This document shows positions 1 to 8,692 of a DNA stretch of 48,546 nt, piece by piece. Origin of the DNA: Novacetimonas maltaceti (GTDB lineage Bacteria; Pseudomonadota; Alphaproteobacteria; Acetobacterales; Acetobacteraceae); assembly GCF_002906255.1 (NCBI RefSeq), contig NZ_POTC01000024.1, forward strand, positions 1 to 48,546. The letters are read 5' to 3'. The notes beneath the pieces are model-generated. The model did not search any database, was not told the origin of the DNA, and worked only from the letters and a program-made list of their open reading frames with translations. The position numbers and the translations under genes are program-made. Within the stretch, counting starts at the first letter, position 1. Each line of letters starts with the position of its first letter.

Positions 1-57
1 ATCAACAAACGTCTCGGCCAGTCGATCAGTCACCCAATCCAACCGCACCTCCACCAT
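1..57 (-). CDS. possible 5' end of a leftward gene, cut by the window edge
   Basis: An ATG at 57 opens a leftward frame that stays open for all 19 codons to the window edge (it begins MVEVRLDWVTD). No clear ribosome binding site precedes it. A TTGACA-like -35 box lies at 119-124 on the same strand, without a convincing -10 box at the right distance. Too little is visible to name a product; it could be a chance open frame. Confidence 0.25.
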   Translation of the reverse strand, partial: MVEVRLDWVTDRLAETFVD

Positions 58-358
58 GCCTACACAAGGTAAACACAGCAAAACGCCGCCAACATATCCC
101 TTCCAGTCTCTATTCTATTGTCAATGAACCCCGGTCACCTAAACCGTCAACCCAACCGGGCCAAACACTCTAGAAAACCAGGCCGCTAAACTCAAGAACT
201 TTCTGCCCCCGAAGCGGTGAACGGGGATATAGGCCCCTCACTCACCACCGTCAATCCAAAAATGAAAAAAATCCGCTTCTTTTTTCGCGCCGCCAGAAAA
301 AATCAGCGAGAAACAGCGGAAAACCGCCATTTCCCTTGATTTTCATAAAGTTGGCGAA
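58..358. other. intergenic region, no gene seen
   Basis: This stretch separates the possible leftward gene start at 57 from the 3' end of the DUF192 gene. It is more AT-rich than its surroundings. It contains a short perfect palindrome (GCGGAAAACCGC, about 312-323) followed leftward by a T-rich stretch, which might weakly terminate the DUF192 transcript. I see no convincing coding region, RNA gene or repeat. Confidence 0.5.
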
Positions 359-883
359 TCAGGGGGCCGCGTTTTTCGTATCTGACAGGGCGGCAGATTC
401 GACCTTGTCGCCCACAACGATCCCCAGCTTTTCCGTCAGGCCACCCTGCAGCTCCAGTGTCGCGCGCACCGGTCCATGGCTGCTGATATGCGCAAGGCTG
501 AGCGGGACCGCATTCTCCACGATGGAGGAAATCCGGTTGTCATTCCCGATGAACACGATATCGAGCGGCACGAGCGTATGCTGCATCCACATGTCGCTCT
601 GGCGCGGGAAGGACCAGACGAAGATCATGCCGCCATCGGCGGGCACGGACTTGCGATACATCTCCCCCACCTGCTGTTCGCGTGGGGTCGTGGCCTTTTC
701 CACTGAAAAGGCATGCCGCACATTGTCATGGCCCGTGATGGTCAGCGCGACCTTGGGCAGTTCCGCCTGTGCGTGGGTGGGTTCGCCCGTTTCCTGCGCC
801 TGCGTCACGATCGGACCACACAGCAACAGCCCACACAGACACGCGCCCGCAACCCGGACGGGCGTCATCACGGATGACTTCAT
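359..883 (-). CDS. DUF192 family secreted protein
   Basis: A 174-residue protein with a signal-peptide-like start (MKSS, then a hydrophobic stretch ending near TQAQ) followed by one DUF192 domain. The family hallmarks are EMYRKSVP and GGMIFVW-type strands, then WMQHTLVPLDIVFI near the middle. DUF192 proteins are small exported beta-barrel-like proteins of unknown biochemical role. The ATG at 883 is preferred over an ATG at 901 because a GGAGAGAG ribosome site sits 5 bases before it and the signal peptide then begins properly. It lies 33 bases downstream of the MBL hydrolase gene and is probably co-transcribed with it. Confidence 0.85.
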   Translation of the reverse strand: MKSSVMTPVRVAGACLCGLLLCGPIVTQAQETGEPTHAQAELPKVALTITGHDNVRHAFSVEKATTPREQQVGEMYRKSVPADGGMIFVWSFPRQSDMWMQHTLVPLDIVFIGNDNRISSIVENAVPLSLAHISSHGPVRATLELQGGLTEKLGIVVGDKVESAALSDTKNAAP

Positions 884-915
884 CAGTTCTCTCTCCAGCA
901 ATCGGTCCCTCCCGA

Positions 916-1584
916 TCAGCGCAGAAAGAGGTTGCCCTGCCGTTCCGCCCCGATCGTGGTGGTCGGTCCATGACCGGGCAGGATCGTGACATCATCGCCA
1001 AGTGGAAGCAATTGCCGCACGATGGCTTCCTTCAGCACGTCCGCATCCCCATAGGGGAAATCGGTGCGCCCGACCGATCCCTGGAACAGCGTATCGCCCA
1101 CGAAGGCAAAGCGGGTCTGTGGATTGAAAAAGACGACATGGCCGGGCGTATGGCCGGGCACATGCAGCACCTGGAATTCATGGCCAAGCAGGTTCAGGCG
1201 TTCCCCATCGGTCACGAAACGATCGACATGGGCATCATGCATACCCTCCACGCCGAAACGTGCGGCCTGCTGCGTTATGCTTTCAAGCAGGAACTGGTCA
1301 CGCGCATCCGGCCCGATCAGGGGAACCTTCTCCCCTCCCTGCCGCTCGCTGAGCGCATCGCGCAGGGCGTCGGCCCCGCCGGCGTGATCAAGGTGGCCAT
1401 GTGTCAGGATGATCGCATCGACCGTCAGGTTCCGATCCGCGATCACCTGCAGCAGCCGGGGCACATCCCCCCCCGGATCGACGACAACCGCATGGCGCGA
1501 CCGCCGGTCCCACAGGATGGAACAGTTCTGGGCAAAGGCCGTAACCGGGACGACCTCCAGCGCAAGTGACGATGGCTGCGACAT
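916..1584 (-). CDS. MBL-fold metallo-hydrolase (glyoxalase II-like, YcbL type)
   Basis: A 222-residue metallo-beta-lactamase-fold hydrolase. The binuclear metal site is complete: THGHLDH around residues 60-66, then VPGHTPGH, then FVGDTLF, then LPGHGP near the C-terminus. The short length without a separate substrate-binding domain fits YcbL-like type II glyoxalases, which hydrolyse S-D-lactoylglutathione or related thioesters in the cytoplasm. The exact substrate cannot be read from sequence. A strong AGGAGGAG ribosome site precedes the ATG at 1584. The DUF192 gene follows closely on the same strand. Confidence 0.88.
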   Translation of the reverse strand: MSQPSSLALEVVPVTAFAQNCSILWDRRSRHAVVVDPGGDVPRLLQVIADRNLTVDAIILTHGHLDHAGGADALRDALSERQGGEKVPLIGPDARDQFLLESITQQAARFGVEGMHDAHVDRFVTDGERLNLLGHEFQVLHVPGHTPGHVVFFNPQTRFAFVGDTLFQGSVGRTDFPYGDADVLKEAIVRQLLPLGDDVTILPGHGPTTTIGAERQGNLFLR

Positions 1585-1664
1585 CTCGGAGCTCCTCCTG
1601 TGGGTCCTGTTGATCGGATGGTCCCGTCATTGAGCCATAAACAGTCCGACGGGACCACCGTTTA

Positions 1665-2045
1665 TCAACGGATCTTGGGCAGCGGCCATCCCGTCGCGGG
1701 AATATCGAAGTGAGACGCCAGATTGTGATCGGGGATGTTGCTCAGATCCTTCTCCAGCTTCGCGACCACGGCGGGACGTGCCTCCACATCCAGGTGGGTG
1801 ATGATCTGGTGCATCACTTCGCCGGGCGCCGCGATGGCAATGCCCGGGGCTTCCTTCTTGCGCACGGCGTCGTTCAGGTACGCCGCGATCACCTTGCCAT
1901 ACGCACCATCATGGGGTGCCGTGGGGCCTTTCTTGTCGTCGCTCTTGAGGTGGGCGATCGTCGCAAGCCCATGCTCGCCATGCTTGAGGATACGGGCATG
2001 CAGGCTGTCGGCGACGACGTACCAGACGGGATCAACGTAACTCAT
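1665..2045 (-). CDS. host attachment-like protein
   Basis: A 126-residue protein that I match to the 'protein required for attachment to host cells' family (distant relatives of the eRF1 central domain). It starts with a WYVVADSLHARIL-type strand, followed by the conserved pattern of an acidic/His-rich middle (GPTAPHDGAYG) and a VAAPGEVMHQI-like segment. A good AAGGAG site precedes the ATG at 2045. The gene stands alone between a leftward hydrolase and rightward xdhC. The family name comes from one plant-associated system; the function in this organism is unknown. Confidence 0.6.
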   Translation of the reverse strand: MSYVDPVWYVVADSLHARILKHGEHGLATIAHLKSDDKKGPTAPHDGAYGKVIAAYLNDAVRKKEAPGIAIAAPGEVMHQIITHLDVEARPAVVAKLEKDLSNIPDHNLASHFDIPATGWPLPKIR

Positions 2046-2193
2046 GAAATATCAACTCCTTGATATGGAACGAAACGCAGAGGACATGAAAACCTCACGC
2101 CAGTGCGAGCGCACAGGCACGAACATGGAGATGAATGCGCGACATTTCCAGCAGGTGACGCACCCGCATCCGTGCTGATAGAGTAGCCCTGCC

Positions 2194-3291
2194 ATGACAC
2201 AGACCCTCACCTCCCATGATCCGCTGGACCTCGCCATCGCGTGGGCCCGCGCCGGACAGGCCACCGCCCTTGCCTGCGTCACCTCCACCTGGGGCAGTTC
2301 CCCCCGCCCCGCCGGCAGCATGATGAGCGTCAGCGCCACGGGCCGGATCGAGGGATCGGTCAGCGGCGGCTGCGTCGAGGGCGCGGTGATCGAGGAAGCG
2401 GGCGAGGTCATGCGCGATGGCCTGCCGCGCAGCCTGTCCTATGGTGTCAGCAGCGAGGACGCATGGTCCGTTGGGCTGGCCTGTGGCGGCCTTCTTGACG
2501 TGTATGTGGAGGCGGTCCGCACGCCAGAACATCCCGTCGGCACCCTGCCGCTCGACCTGCTTGAACAGATCGCAGCCCTGCGACGCGCGCGCCAGTCCGT
2601 CATCCTTGCGACACGACTGTCGGACGGACGGCACATCATCCTGACCCGCACGGCCGATGGCATTGTCGCGCCCGATGCGTCGCCCGGGGATGCAGGGCAT
2701 GTGGATTCCCTGCGTGAAACGGCACGGCAGGCCTTTCATGCCGGCCGCAGCCTGCGCCACACCGACGCGCAGGAAGAGGCATGGTTTCTCCACCTGATCC
2801 CGATGCAGCCGCGCCTCATGATCGTGGGCGCGGTCCATATCGCGCAGGTGCTTGCCCCCATGGCGCAGGCATCGGGCTTTGCCGTGACGGTCATCGACCC
2901 GCGCACGCAACTGGCTACAGTGGAACGCTTCCCCGGCATCACGCTGGATACCCAATGGCCTGACGAGGCCCTTGACCACCTGCGCATCGACAACCAGACC
3001 GCCATCGTCACCCTGACGCATGACGCGAAACTTGACGACCCGACGCTGCGCCATGCCCTGCGCGGGCCGGCCTTCTACATAGGGGCGCTGGGGTCGCGCA
3101 AGACACAGGCGTCGCGGCTGGCGCGACTGAAGGAAGACGGGTTTTCCGAAGAGGAGGTCCGCCGCATCCACGGTCCCGTCGGGCTGGCGATCGGGGCGAT
3201 CGGGGCGGCGGAAATCGCGCTGTCGATTCTGGCGGAAATCATCGCGGTCCGCCGCAACGCGCCGCTTGGCCATCATCCCGGCTGGGCATGA
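2194..3291 (+). CDS. XdhC/CoxI family molybdenum-enzyme maturation protein
   Basis: A 365-residue protein with an N-terminal XdhC/CoxI domain (GSSPRPAGSMM, then GSVSGGCVEG, about residues 30-60) and a C-terminal Rossmann-like XdhC_C domain (LMIVGAVHIAQVL, then YIGALGSRKT near 290). XdhC proteins bind molybdenum cofactor and help insert or sulphurate it in xanthine-dehydrogenase-family enzymes. The gene overlaps the next one by ATGA, so the two are translationally coupled. No molybdenum dehydrogenase subunit is encoded nearby, so the client enzyme lies elsewhere. Confidence 0.88.
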   Translation: MTQTLTSHDPLDLAIAWARAGQATALACVTSTWGSSPRPAGSMMSVSATGRIEGSVSGGCVEGAVIEEAGEVMRDGLPRSLSYGVSSEDAWSVGLACGGLLDVYVEAVRTPEHPVGTLPLDLLEQIAALRRARQSVILATRLSDGRHIILTRTADGIVAPDASPGDAGHVDSLRETARQAFHAGRSLRHTDAQEEAWFLHLIPMQPRLMIVGAVHIAQVLAPMAQASGFAVTVIDPRTQLATVERFPGITLDTQWPDEALDHLRIDNQTAIVTLTHDAKLDDPTLRHALRGPAFYIGALGSRKTQASRLARLKEDGFSEEEVRRIHGPVGLAIGAIGAAEIALSILAEIIAVRRNAPLGHHPGWA

Positions 3292-3926
3292 CCCCGGCCA
3301 CGCCCTGCACCACGGACGCCATCGTCCTTGCCGCCGGGCTGTCGCGCCGGACATCCCCCCGACACAAGCTGCTGGCGCGGGATGCGAACGGCCGCCCCAT
3401 GATCGCGACAACCGTCCGGCGCATACAGGCCAGCGCCGTGCGGCGGACCATCATCGTGCTGGGCCACCGCGCACGCGAAATACATGACGCGCTCATGCCC
3501 TGGCTGGATGCGCGCCATCCCCCGCCGCTTCTGGTCCATGCGCCAGACCATACGCATGGCCTGTCCGCAAGCCTGCGCACGGGTATCGGGGCCGCACGGG
3601 CGGGCCATGCGGGCGCGGCCCTCATCTGCCTTGGCGACATGCCGCTGGTGCCCACGGGCCTGCTGGACCGCATGATCGCGGCCCATGACGGCAGCCACCC
3701 GTCCGCCGTAACCGTCCATCATGGCGGCCGGCGCGGCCACCCCGTCCTGTGGGATGAACGGATGTTTCCCGAACTGCTGCGGCTCGGGGGCGACCGTGGC
3801 GCGCGTGACCTGCTGCACCGGATGGGGCCCGACCTGCTGCGCCTGCCCGCCGGCCCGGAAATCCACGAGGATTTCGATACGCCCGAACGGCTGGAGCGGT
3901 TTTCAACCCTGTCGCCCGCCTCCTGA
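3288..3926 (+). CDS. MobA-like nucleotidyltransferase (MocA type)
   Basis: A 212-residue nucleotidyltransferase. It opens with the NTP-binding signature IVLAAGLSRR and has CLGDMPLV, the metal-binding acidic motif, near residue 110. Together with HPVLWDE this is the pattern of MocA-type molybdenum cofactor cytidylyltransferases, which make the dinucleotide form of the cofactor used by xanthine-dehydrogenase-family enzymes. Coupling to xdhC by the ATGA overlap supports this role over the MobA guanylyltransferase role, but the nucleotide specificity is an inference. Confidence 0.82.
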   Translation: MTPATPCTTDAIVLAAGLSRRTSPRHKLLARDANGRPMIATTVRRIQASAVRRTIIVLGHRAREIHDALMPWLDARHPPPLLVHAPDHTHGLSASLRTGIGAARAGHAGAALICLGDMPLVPTGLLDRMIAAHDGSHPSAVTVHHGGRRGHPVLWDERMFPELLRLGGDRGARDLLHRMGPDLLRLPAGPEIHEDFDTPERLERFSTLSPAS

Positions 3927-4031
3927 TGGTGGCGCTGCTCTCTTGACCTGTGGGGCGGGCATGGCACACAGGACGGCCGAGCGGAAAACCGCTTTGGCCA
4001 ACGCTCCTTCTTTCACCCAGGGAACAGAAAC

Positions 4032-4382
4032 ATGAGCAAGATTATCCGCAGCGATTCGAACGACATCCTGTCCAAGGTTGTCGAATATCACGGCTTCCTG
4101 TTCACGCAGGGATTCGTGGCGCGCGACCTGTCCGCCGACATCACCGGGCAGACCAAGGACGTGCTGGAACAGATCGACGCAGCCCTCGAAGCGCACGGCA
4201 CCGATAACACGCGCCTGCTGCAGGCCCAGATCTGGGTGAAGGACATCACCGAGCGTGATGCCCTGAACAAGGTCTGGAGCGCGTGGCTGCCCAAGGGCGG
4301 CGCCCCGGCCCGCGCCTGCGTCGAGGCCAAGATGGCCCATCCCGACGTGCGCGTCGAAATCATGATCATCTGCACGAAATAA
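4032..4382 (+). CDS. RidA family protein
   Basis: A 116-residue single-domain RidA/YjgF protein. Visible features are the N-terminal GFLFTQGFVA strand, QTKDVLEQIDAALE helix, ARACVEAKM (with the family arginine that binds the substrate carboxylate) and the C-terminal VRVEIMIICTK strand. RidA proteins deaminate reactive enamine/imine intermediates, but many paralogues have other roles. It is monocistronic with its own AGGGAA ribosome site. A second, unrelated-length RidA paralogue is encoded at 45519. Confidence 0.85.
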   Translation: MSKIIRSDSNDILSKVVEYHGFLFTQGFVARDLSADITGQTKDVLEQIDAALEAHGTDNTRLLQAQIWVKDITERDALNKVWSAWLPKGGAPARACVEAKMAHPDVRVEIMIICTK

Positions 4383-4709
4383 TCCATTCCGGCAGGCCAT
4401 TGCGAAGGGTGGCGGGGCGCGAATCAAGTGTCACATTTATGCCACTCTTCGTATCTACATGCTGATCTTCCGAGAGTGCGAATCAAGACATAAAGCTGTG
4501 AAAAGTGGCGCACAAAGCAGATGTTTTTAGTCCTGTTAAGGAATATATTCCTATTTTTTCGTTTATGATGGGTCATTCTGCGAAAACTTGCGTACTCGCG
4601 ATCGAGATGCGCCGCACAGGCTTGTCAGGATTGCAAACAGCTTGCTACTTCACTTGGGCGGGATGCAACGACCCCTACGGCATAACCCAGAGGCGGAGAC
4701 TTTAAGAGA
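4383..4709 (+). other. intergenic region upstream of the CHAP gene, with a palindrome
   Basis: No convincing gene. A 66-codon open frame at 4505-4705 has no ribosome site and no family resemblance. The region is AT-rich in its middle. It holds a perfect 14-bp palindrome, AGGAATATATTCCT, at 4539-4552, followed by ATTTTTT. It could be either a short terminator or an operator. A 10-bp direct repeat GCGAATCAAG occurs at 4419-4428 and 4478-4487. These are probably regulatory elements for the CHAP gene. Confidence 0.45.
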
Positions 4710-5474
4710 ATGCGGATCGGCAGTCTGAAGCGTGGCTTTTTCCTATCCGCCTTTACAGCCTCTTTCGGGTTGATGATATCGGGCACCGCACAGGCGCGCA
4801 CCGTCCATCACGCCGCATCCCACGCAACGCACGCCTCCACCTCCCTGCATCACGGCAACGTGCGCCACGCGACCTACCGCAGCGCGCGTCACCATGAAAC
4901 AGGCCACGTCATCCAGTGCGTCGCCTTTGCCAAGAGCGCATCCAACGTCATGATCCACGGCAATGCGGCCGACTGGTGGCATAATGCCGCAGGCCGCTAC
5001 GCCCGCGGAAACACGCCGGAGGAAGGCAGCATCCTGAACTTCCGCGCCACGCGCCGGATGCCGCTGGGCCATGTCGCCGTTGTCCGCCAGTTGGTGGACA
5101 GCCGGACGGTCATCATTGACCAGTCGCACTGGGGACAGCGCGGCGTCAGCCGGAATGTTTCCGTCATCGACGTGTCGCCCAACAATGACTGGTCGGCCGT
5201 GCGCGTAGCGCTGAACAGCCGCAACGGCGCGTTTGGCAGCATCTACCCCACCTATGGCTTCATCTATGGCCGCCCCGAAGGCAGCGGCCGTGGCAACATG
5301 AGCCAGCAGGCCGACATGATGACCGCTTACCAGCAGGTCGACCGCCAGCCCGTCGCCAGCAGCCGCAAGGCCCATCATGCTGTGACCGAAATCGCGGAAG
5401 CCCCCGAACCCGTCTCTACGGATTCGTCTTCCCTTGCCTTCGAAGACGACGCGCCCAACCGCTCCTGGGAATGA
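4710..5474 (+). CDS. secreted CHAP-domain protein (putative peptidoglycan amidase/peptidase)
   Basis: A 254-residue protein with a signal peptide (basic MRIGSLKRG, hydrophobic core, cleavage near GTAQA). A short histidine-rich linker follows (about residues 30-65), then a CHAP domain. The candidate catalytic cysteine is in VIQCVAFAK and the histidine in PLGHVAVV. The WW pair in DAADWW-like context (residues about 90) is also typical. CHAP enzymes cleave peptidoglycan cross-bridges or stems outside the cytoplasm. The tail after residue 200 is polar and probably disordered. A GGCGGAG ribosome site precedes the start. Confidence 0.8.
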   Translation: MRIGSLKRGFFLSAFTASFGLMISGTAQARTVHHAASHATHASTSLHHGNVRHATYRSARHHETGHVIQCVAFAKSASNVMIHGNAADWWHNAAGRYARGNTPEEGSILNFRATRRMPLGHVAVVRQLVDSRTVIIDQSHWGQRGVSRNVSVIDVSPNNDWSAVRVALNSRNGAFGSIYPTYGFIYGRPEGSGRGNMSQQADMMTAYQQVDRQPVASSRKAHHAVTEIAEAPEPVSTDSSSLAFEDDAPNRSWE

Positions 5475-5520
5475 TCGCGAACACGGCAGGACCGGTTCAA
5501 AATTAGCCTGATGACGTCAT

Positions 5521-5603
5521 GAAAGTTTTTGGGTGCCGCCTTTTTTTCAAAAAGGCGGTATTCTTCTTGAAGCTTTTTGTAAAAAGCTTCACCAAAAACT
5601 TTC
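5521..5603 (+). repeat. three-way-junction intergenic repeat, copy 1
   Basis: First of five related copies in the window. The outer arms are GAAAGTTTTTGGGTG (from 5521) and its near-complement CACCAAAAACTTTC (to 5603). Between them are two hairpins: one with a GCCGCC/GGCGG base, one with a GAAGCTTTTT/AAAAAGCTTC base. The copy sits between the converging 3' ends of the CHAP gene and rlmH, 47 and 31 bases from their stop codons. Confidence 0.85.
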
Positions 5604-5634
5604 AGGACTTCAGCAATTCAGTCGATGATGACTA

Positions 5635-6099
5635 TCACGCGCCCGGACGTCCGGCCCGGTGATAGGGATGGCCGGTCGCGATTGCCCGTGCGCGATAGAG
5701 TTGCTCCGCCAGCAACCCGCGCACCAGCATGTGCGGCCACGTCATCTGCCCCAGCGACAGGGTTTCATCCGCGCGTTCAATGACGCAGCCATCAAGTCCT
5801 TCCGCCCCGCCGATCAGGAAACAGATGGGCCGCGACAGTCCCATCCAGCGTTCCAGCGCCCGTGCGAAAGACAGGCTGTCGTAGGTCCTGCCGCCCTCAT
5901 CCATCGCCACGACCTGCGCGCGCGCAGGCAGCGCCGCAAGCAGGGCCTGCCCTTCGCGCCGCTTGGCTTCCCCCGCCGCACCGCGCCCTTCGGGCAGTTC
6001 CGTCAGCTTGATCCGGGGGGAAAGACGTTCGGCATAGCGGGTGAACAGGTCCTTTTCGACCCGGTCCTTCATCCGCCCGATGGCGATCATATGCAGCAA
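5635..6099 (-). CDS. rlmH: 23S rRNA pseudouridine-1915 N3-methyltransferase
   Basis: RlmH is a SPOUT-class enzyme that methylates pseudouridine 1915 of 23S rRNA in assembled ribosomes using SAM. The SAM-binding knot is clear: [13 protein letters not shown], then [24 protein letters not shown], with the family C-terminus HPYHR. I chose a TTG start at 6099 because it gives about 154 residues beginning (M)[10 protein letters not shown], matching the family start. An upstream ATG at 6177 would overlap rsfS by 71 bases and add 26 unlike residues. It is the last gene of the nadD-rsfS-rlmH group. Confidence 0.9.
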   Translation of the reverse strand: MLHMIAIGRMKDRVEKDLFTRYAERLSPRIKLTELPEGRGAAGEAKRREGQALLAALPARAQVVAMDEGGRTYDSLSFARALERWMGLSRPICFLIGGAEGLDGCVIERADETLSLGQMTWPHMLVRGLLAEQLYRARAIATGHPYHRAGRPGA

Positions 6100-6106
6100 G
6101 GCTGCT

Positions 6107-6649
6107 TCAGCCCAGCGGGTCCACGGGTTCTTCGGGGGGCGTGTCGAGTTCCTTGCCCCACATCCGTTCCAGGCCATAGATTTCCCGTGCCTCGGCCTTG
6201 AACAGGTGGACGATGATGTCGCCCGCGTCGATCAGGACCCAGTCGGACCCGTTGGCCCCCTCGATCAGCACGCGCTTGAGCCCGACCTCGCGCAGCTTGC
6301 GCTCGATATGCGACGCCATGGCCGCAATCTGGCGGTCCGCAACGCCGGTGGCGATCACCATGCGGTCGGCAAAGGCCGCGCGCCCACGCAGGTCCAGCAC
6401 GACAATATCCTCTCCCTTGTCATCGGACAGGCTGTTCGTGATGATCTCCAGATAGGTCTCGACTTTCGGGTCGGTCACGGGTTCACGCTGCTCCGATGCG
6501 GCGGGGCCGGCGACAGCGGCTTTCTTGCGCGGTGTGCCCGGCGCGGTGACTGCACTGCCCAGCGGGGTTACGGGCGTGGCTGCGGTCTTGGTGCCCGTAC
6601 GGCGTTTTGCACCCGTTTCGGCTGAAGGCTTCCTGATGATGGCTCTCAC
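6107..6649 (-). CDS. rsfS: ribosomal silencing factor RsfS
   Basis: RsfS binds ribosomal protein L14 and blocks joining of the subunits when nutrients are short. The about 105-residue core is in the C-terminal half ([22 protein letters not shown] through VVHLF-type and [11 protein letters not shown]). Ahead of it is a basic, Ala/Thr-rich extension. The start is uncertain: a frame open to ATG 6775 would overlap nadD by 89 bases. I used GTG 6649, although an AGGAG ribosome site sits so close before it that an ATC codon 9 bases further on is better spaced. Confidence 0.85.
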   Translation of the reverse strand: MRAIIRKPSAETGAKRRTGTKTAATPVTPLGSAVTAPGTPRKKAAVAGPAASEQREPVTDPKVETYLEIITNSLSDDKGEDIVVLDLRGRAAFADRMVIATGVADRQIAAMASHIERKLREVGLKRVLIEGANGSDWVLIDAGDIIVHLFKAEAREIYGLERMWGKELDTPPEEPVDPLG

Positions 6650-6686
6650 TCCTGTCGGGGTGCCCGCGCATGCCCGGCAGGCATGG

Positions 6687-7313
6687 TCAGGCCGGGCGGT
6701 GGCCCGATGCACGTATTTCTGTTGCTGATATAGCGTTCTGCGGCGCGGGAAGAAAGACCCATGCGCATCCGCCATATCGTGTCAGTACCGGCGCTTCACG
6801 CGCGGGACGGCGCGCGGACGCCATATAACGCGCGACCAGTCCCCGCAACGCCGCCGGATTATAGCCCGGGCGCGGCAGGATCGCGACCGGGACAAGCTGC
6901 ATGATCCGCCGCCATCGCCGCCAGCGCGCCATCTGCGCCAGGCCATCCGCCCCCATCAGCCAGACGAAGCGGGCACAGGGAAAACGCCGTCGCAACTGCG
7001 TAATCGTATCAACCGTGTAACGGGTTCCCATGCGGCTTTCGATATCCGTGGCGATGATCCGCCGCCCGAACGGGGCGACACGCCTGCGGGCCTGTTCCAG
7101 ACGCTGGCGCTGCGGGGCCATGCCCGCCACGGGTTTCAGCGGGTTCCCCGGCGATACCAGCAGCCAGACCTGATCGAGGGCCAACTGACGCAGCGCACGG
7201 CAGGCCAGCTGGATATGCCCCTCGTGAATGGGGTTGAACGACCCGCCAAGCAGCCCGATACGCGTCCGGCGACGATCCCCGCGCACGGGAATGGTGGAGG
7301 AAATCCCGCTCAT
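6687..7313 (-). CDS. nadD: nicotinate-nucleotide adenylyltransferase
   Basis: NadD joins nicotinate mononucleotide and ATP to give deamido-NAD, the penultimate step of NAD synthesis. The nucleotidyltransferase signature GGSFNPIHEGH is at residues 25-35. The ATP-site motif ISATEIR lies near the C-terminus, slightly altered from the usual ISSTxIR. The length (208 residues) is normal for the family. It follows proA by 19 bases and precedes rsfS, a common alphaproteobacterial order. The final enzyme, NadE, is encoded separately at 36571-38616. Confidence 0.92.
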   Translation of the reverse strand: MSGISSTIPVRGDRRRTRIGLLGGSFNPIHEGHIQLACRALRQLALDQVWLLVSPGNPLKPVAGMAPQRQRLEQARRRVAPFGRRIIATDIESRMGTRYTVDTITQLRRRFPCARFVWLMGADGLAQMARWRRWRRIMQLVPVAILPRPGYNPAALRGLVARYMASARRPAREAPVLTRYGGCAWVFLPAPQNAISATEIRASGHRPA

Positions 7314-7332
7314 GCCACAGACATCACACGTT

Positions 7333-8649
7333 TCAGGGGCGGACCTGGCCGGTGCCGATCACCTCGTAACGGAACGTGGTCAACTGCTCCAGCCCGACGG
7401 GACCACGGGCATGGAAACGCCCGGTGGCAATGCCGATTTCCGCGCCAAAGCCGAACTCCCCCCCATCACAGAACTGGGTGGAGGCATTCCACATGACCAC
7501 CGCACTGTCGGTTTCGTTCAGGAACCGCGTCGCGGCCGTTGCGTCTTCGGTAATGATGGCCTCGGTATGTGAACTGCCATAGCGCACGATATGGGCCAGC
7601 GCGTCATCGATCCCGTCCACCACGGCAATCGACATGACCGCGTCAAGCCATTCGGTGGCGAAATCCTGTTCCGTTGCTGGCGGCAGGTCGGGCACGATGG
7701 CGCGCGCGCGGGCGTCGGCACGGAACGTGCAGCCCTTCGTCGCCAGGTCTTCCACCAGACCGGGCAGCAGGACCGGGGCGATCGCACTGTCAATCAGCAG
7801 CGTCTCCGTCGCGCCACAGATGCCCGTGCGCCGCATCTTGGCGTTCAGGACGATGCGCCGCGCCATTTCAAGGTCGGCAGCGGCATGGACATAGGTATGG
7901 CACAGCCCTTCGGCATGGGACAGGACCGGCACGCGGGCTTCACGGCAGACACGCTCCACCAGCGACTTGCCCCCGCGCGGAATCAGCAGGTCGATCAGGC
8001 CGGATGCCGCCAGCATGTCCGCCACATGGCGGCGATCGGCATCGGGGGGGATCTGCACCGCATCCACCGGCAGGCCCGCGGCCCGCAGGCCCGCCTGCAT
8101 CGCACCATGGATCACGCGCGCGCTGTTGAGGCTGTCGGAACCGCCGCGCAGGATCACCGCATTGCCCGACTTGATGCACAGGGCGGCGGCATCGGCCCCC
8201 ACATTGGGACGGCTTTCGTAAATCATGCCGATCACGCCCACCGGCGTTGCGACACGGCGTATCTTCAGCCCGTTGGGGCGGCTCCATTCCGACAGGACGC
8301 GGCCGACCGGATCGGGCAGTTCCGCGACATTCTCCAGCCCCTTTGCCATCGCCTCGATCCGGGCGTCATCAAGGGTGAGGCGGTCACGGAAGGAGGCCGC
8401 GCCGGAAAACGCCGCCACGTCGCGCGCATTGGCCGCCAGCAGTTCGGCCCGCGCCGCACGCAGCGCCGTCGCCGCATGACGCAGGGCCGCGTTACGCTGT
8501 GCCGTCGGGCTGTGTCCCAGCATGCGGCCCGCGACACGGGCACGCCGCGCCATGTCGGCCACGACCGTGGGCGCGGTTTCGGGAACGGGGGCATGATCCA
8601 TGGATGTGGACGTGGTGGAAGTCGTCATGCCCGTGGGTTTCCCTGTCAT
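7333..8649 (-). CDS. proA: gamma-glutamyl phosphate reductase
   Basis: ProA reduces gamma-glutamyl phosphate to glutamate-5-semialdehyde with NADPH, the second step of proline synthesis. The aldehyde-dehydrogenase-like fold is clear over about 415 residues, with [27 protein letters not shown] and the catalytic cysteine in [13 protein letters not shown]. The first 20 or so residues (Thr/Ser-rich) are beyond the usual start. ATG 8628 or 8601 could be the true start. ProC, which completes the pathway, is at 19827-20657; the kinase ProB is not in this window. Confidence 0.93.
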   Translation of the reverse strand: MTGKPTGMTTSTTSTSMDHAPVPETAPTVVADMARRARVAGRMLGHSPTAQRNAALRHAATALRAARAELLAANARDVAAFSGAASFRDRLTLDDARIEAMAKGLENVAELPDPVGRVLSEWSRPNGLKIRRVATPVGVIGMIYESRPNVGADAAALCIKSGNAVILRGGSDSLNSARVIHGAMQAGLRAAGLPVDAVQIPPDADRRHVADMLAASGLIDLLIPRGGKSLVERVCREARVPVLSHAEGLCHTYVHAAADLEMARRIVLNAKMRRTGICGATETLLIDSAIAPVLLPGLVEDLATKGCTFRADARARAIVPDLPPATEQDFATEWLDAVMSIAVVDGIDDALAHIVRYGSSHTEAIITEDATAATRFLNETDSAVVMWNASTQFCDGGEFGFGAEIGIATGRFHARGPVGLEQLTTFRYEVIGTGQVRP

Positions 8650-8692
8650 TTACTGCGGGATGCGGATCACCGGACCCCCACCCCGTCCTGCC

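Noticed and set aside
4505-4705. 66-codon open frame upstream of the CHAP gene
   Set aside because: No ribosome site, no signal or family match, and it crosses the palindromic regulatory-looking sequence.
5521-5603. simple rho-independent terminators in place of a repeat family
   Set aside because: The hairpins could help termination, but the same two-hairpin, closed-stem arrangement in five places, always in one orientation, is more than independent terminators would give.
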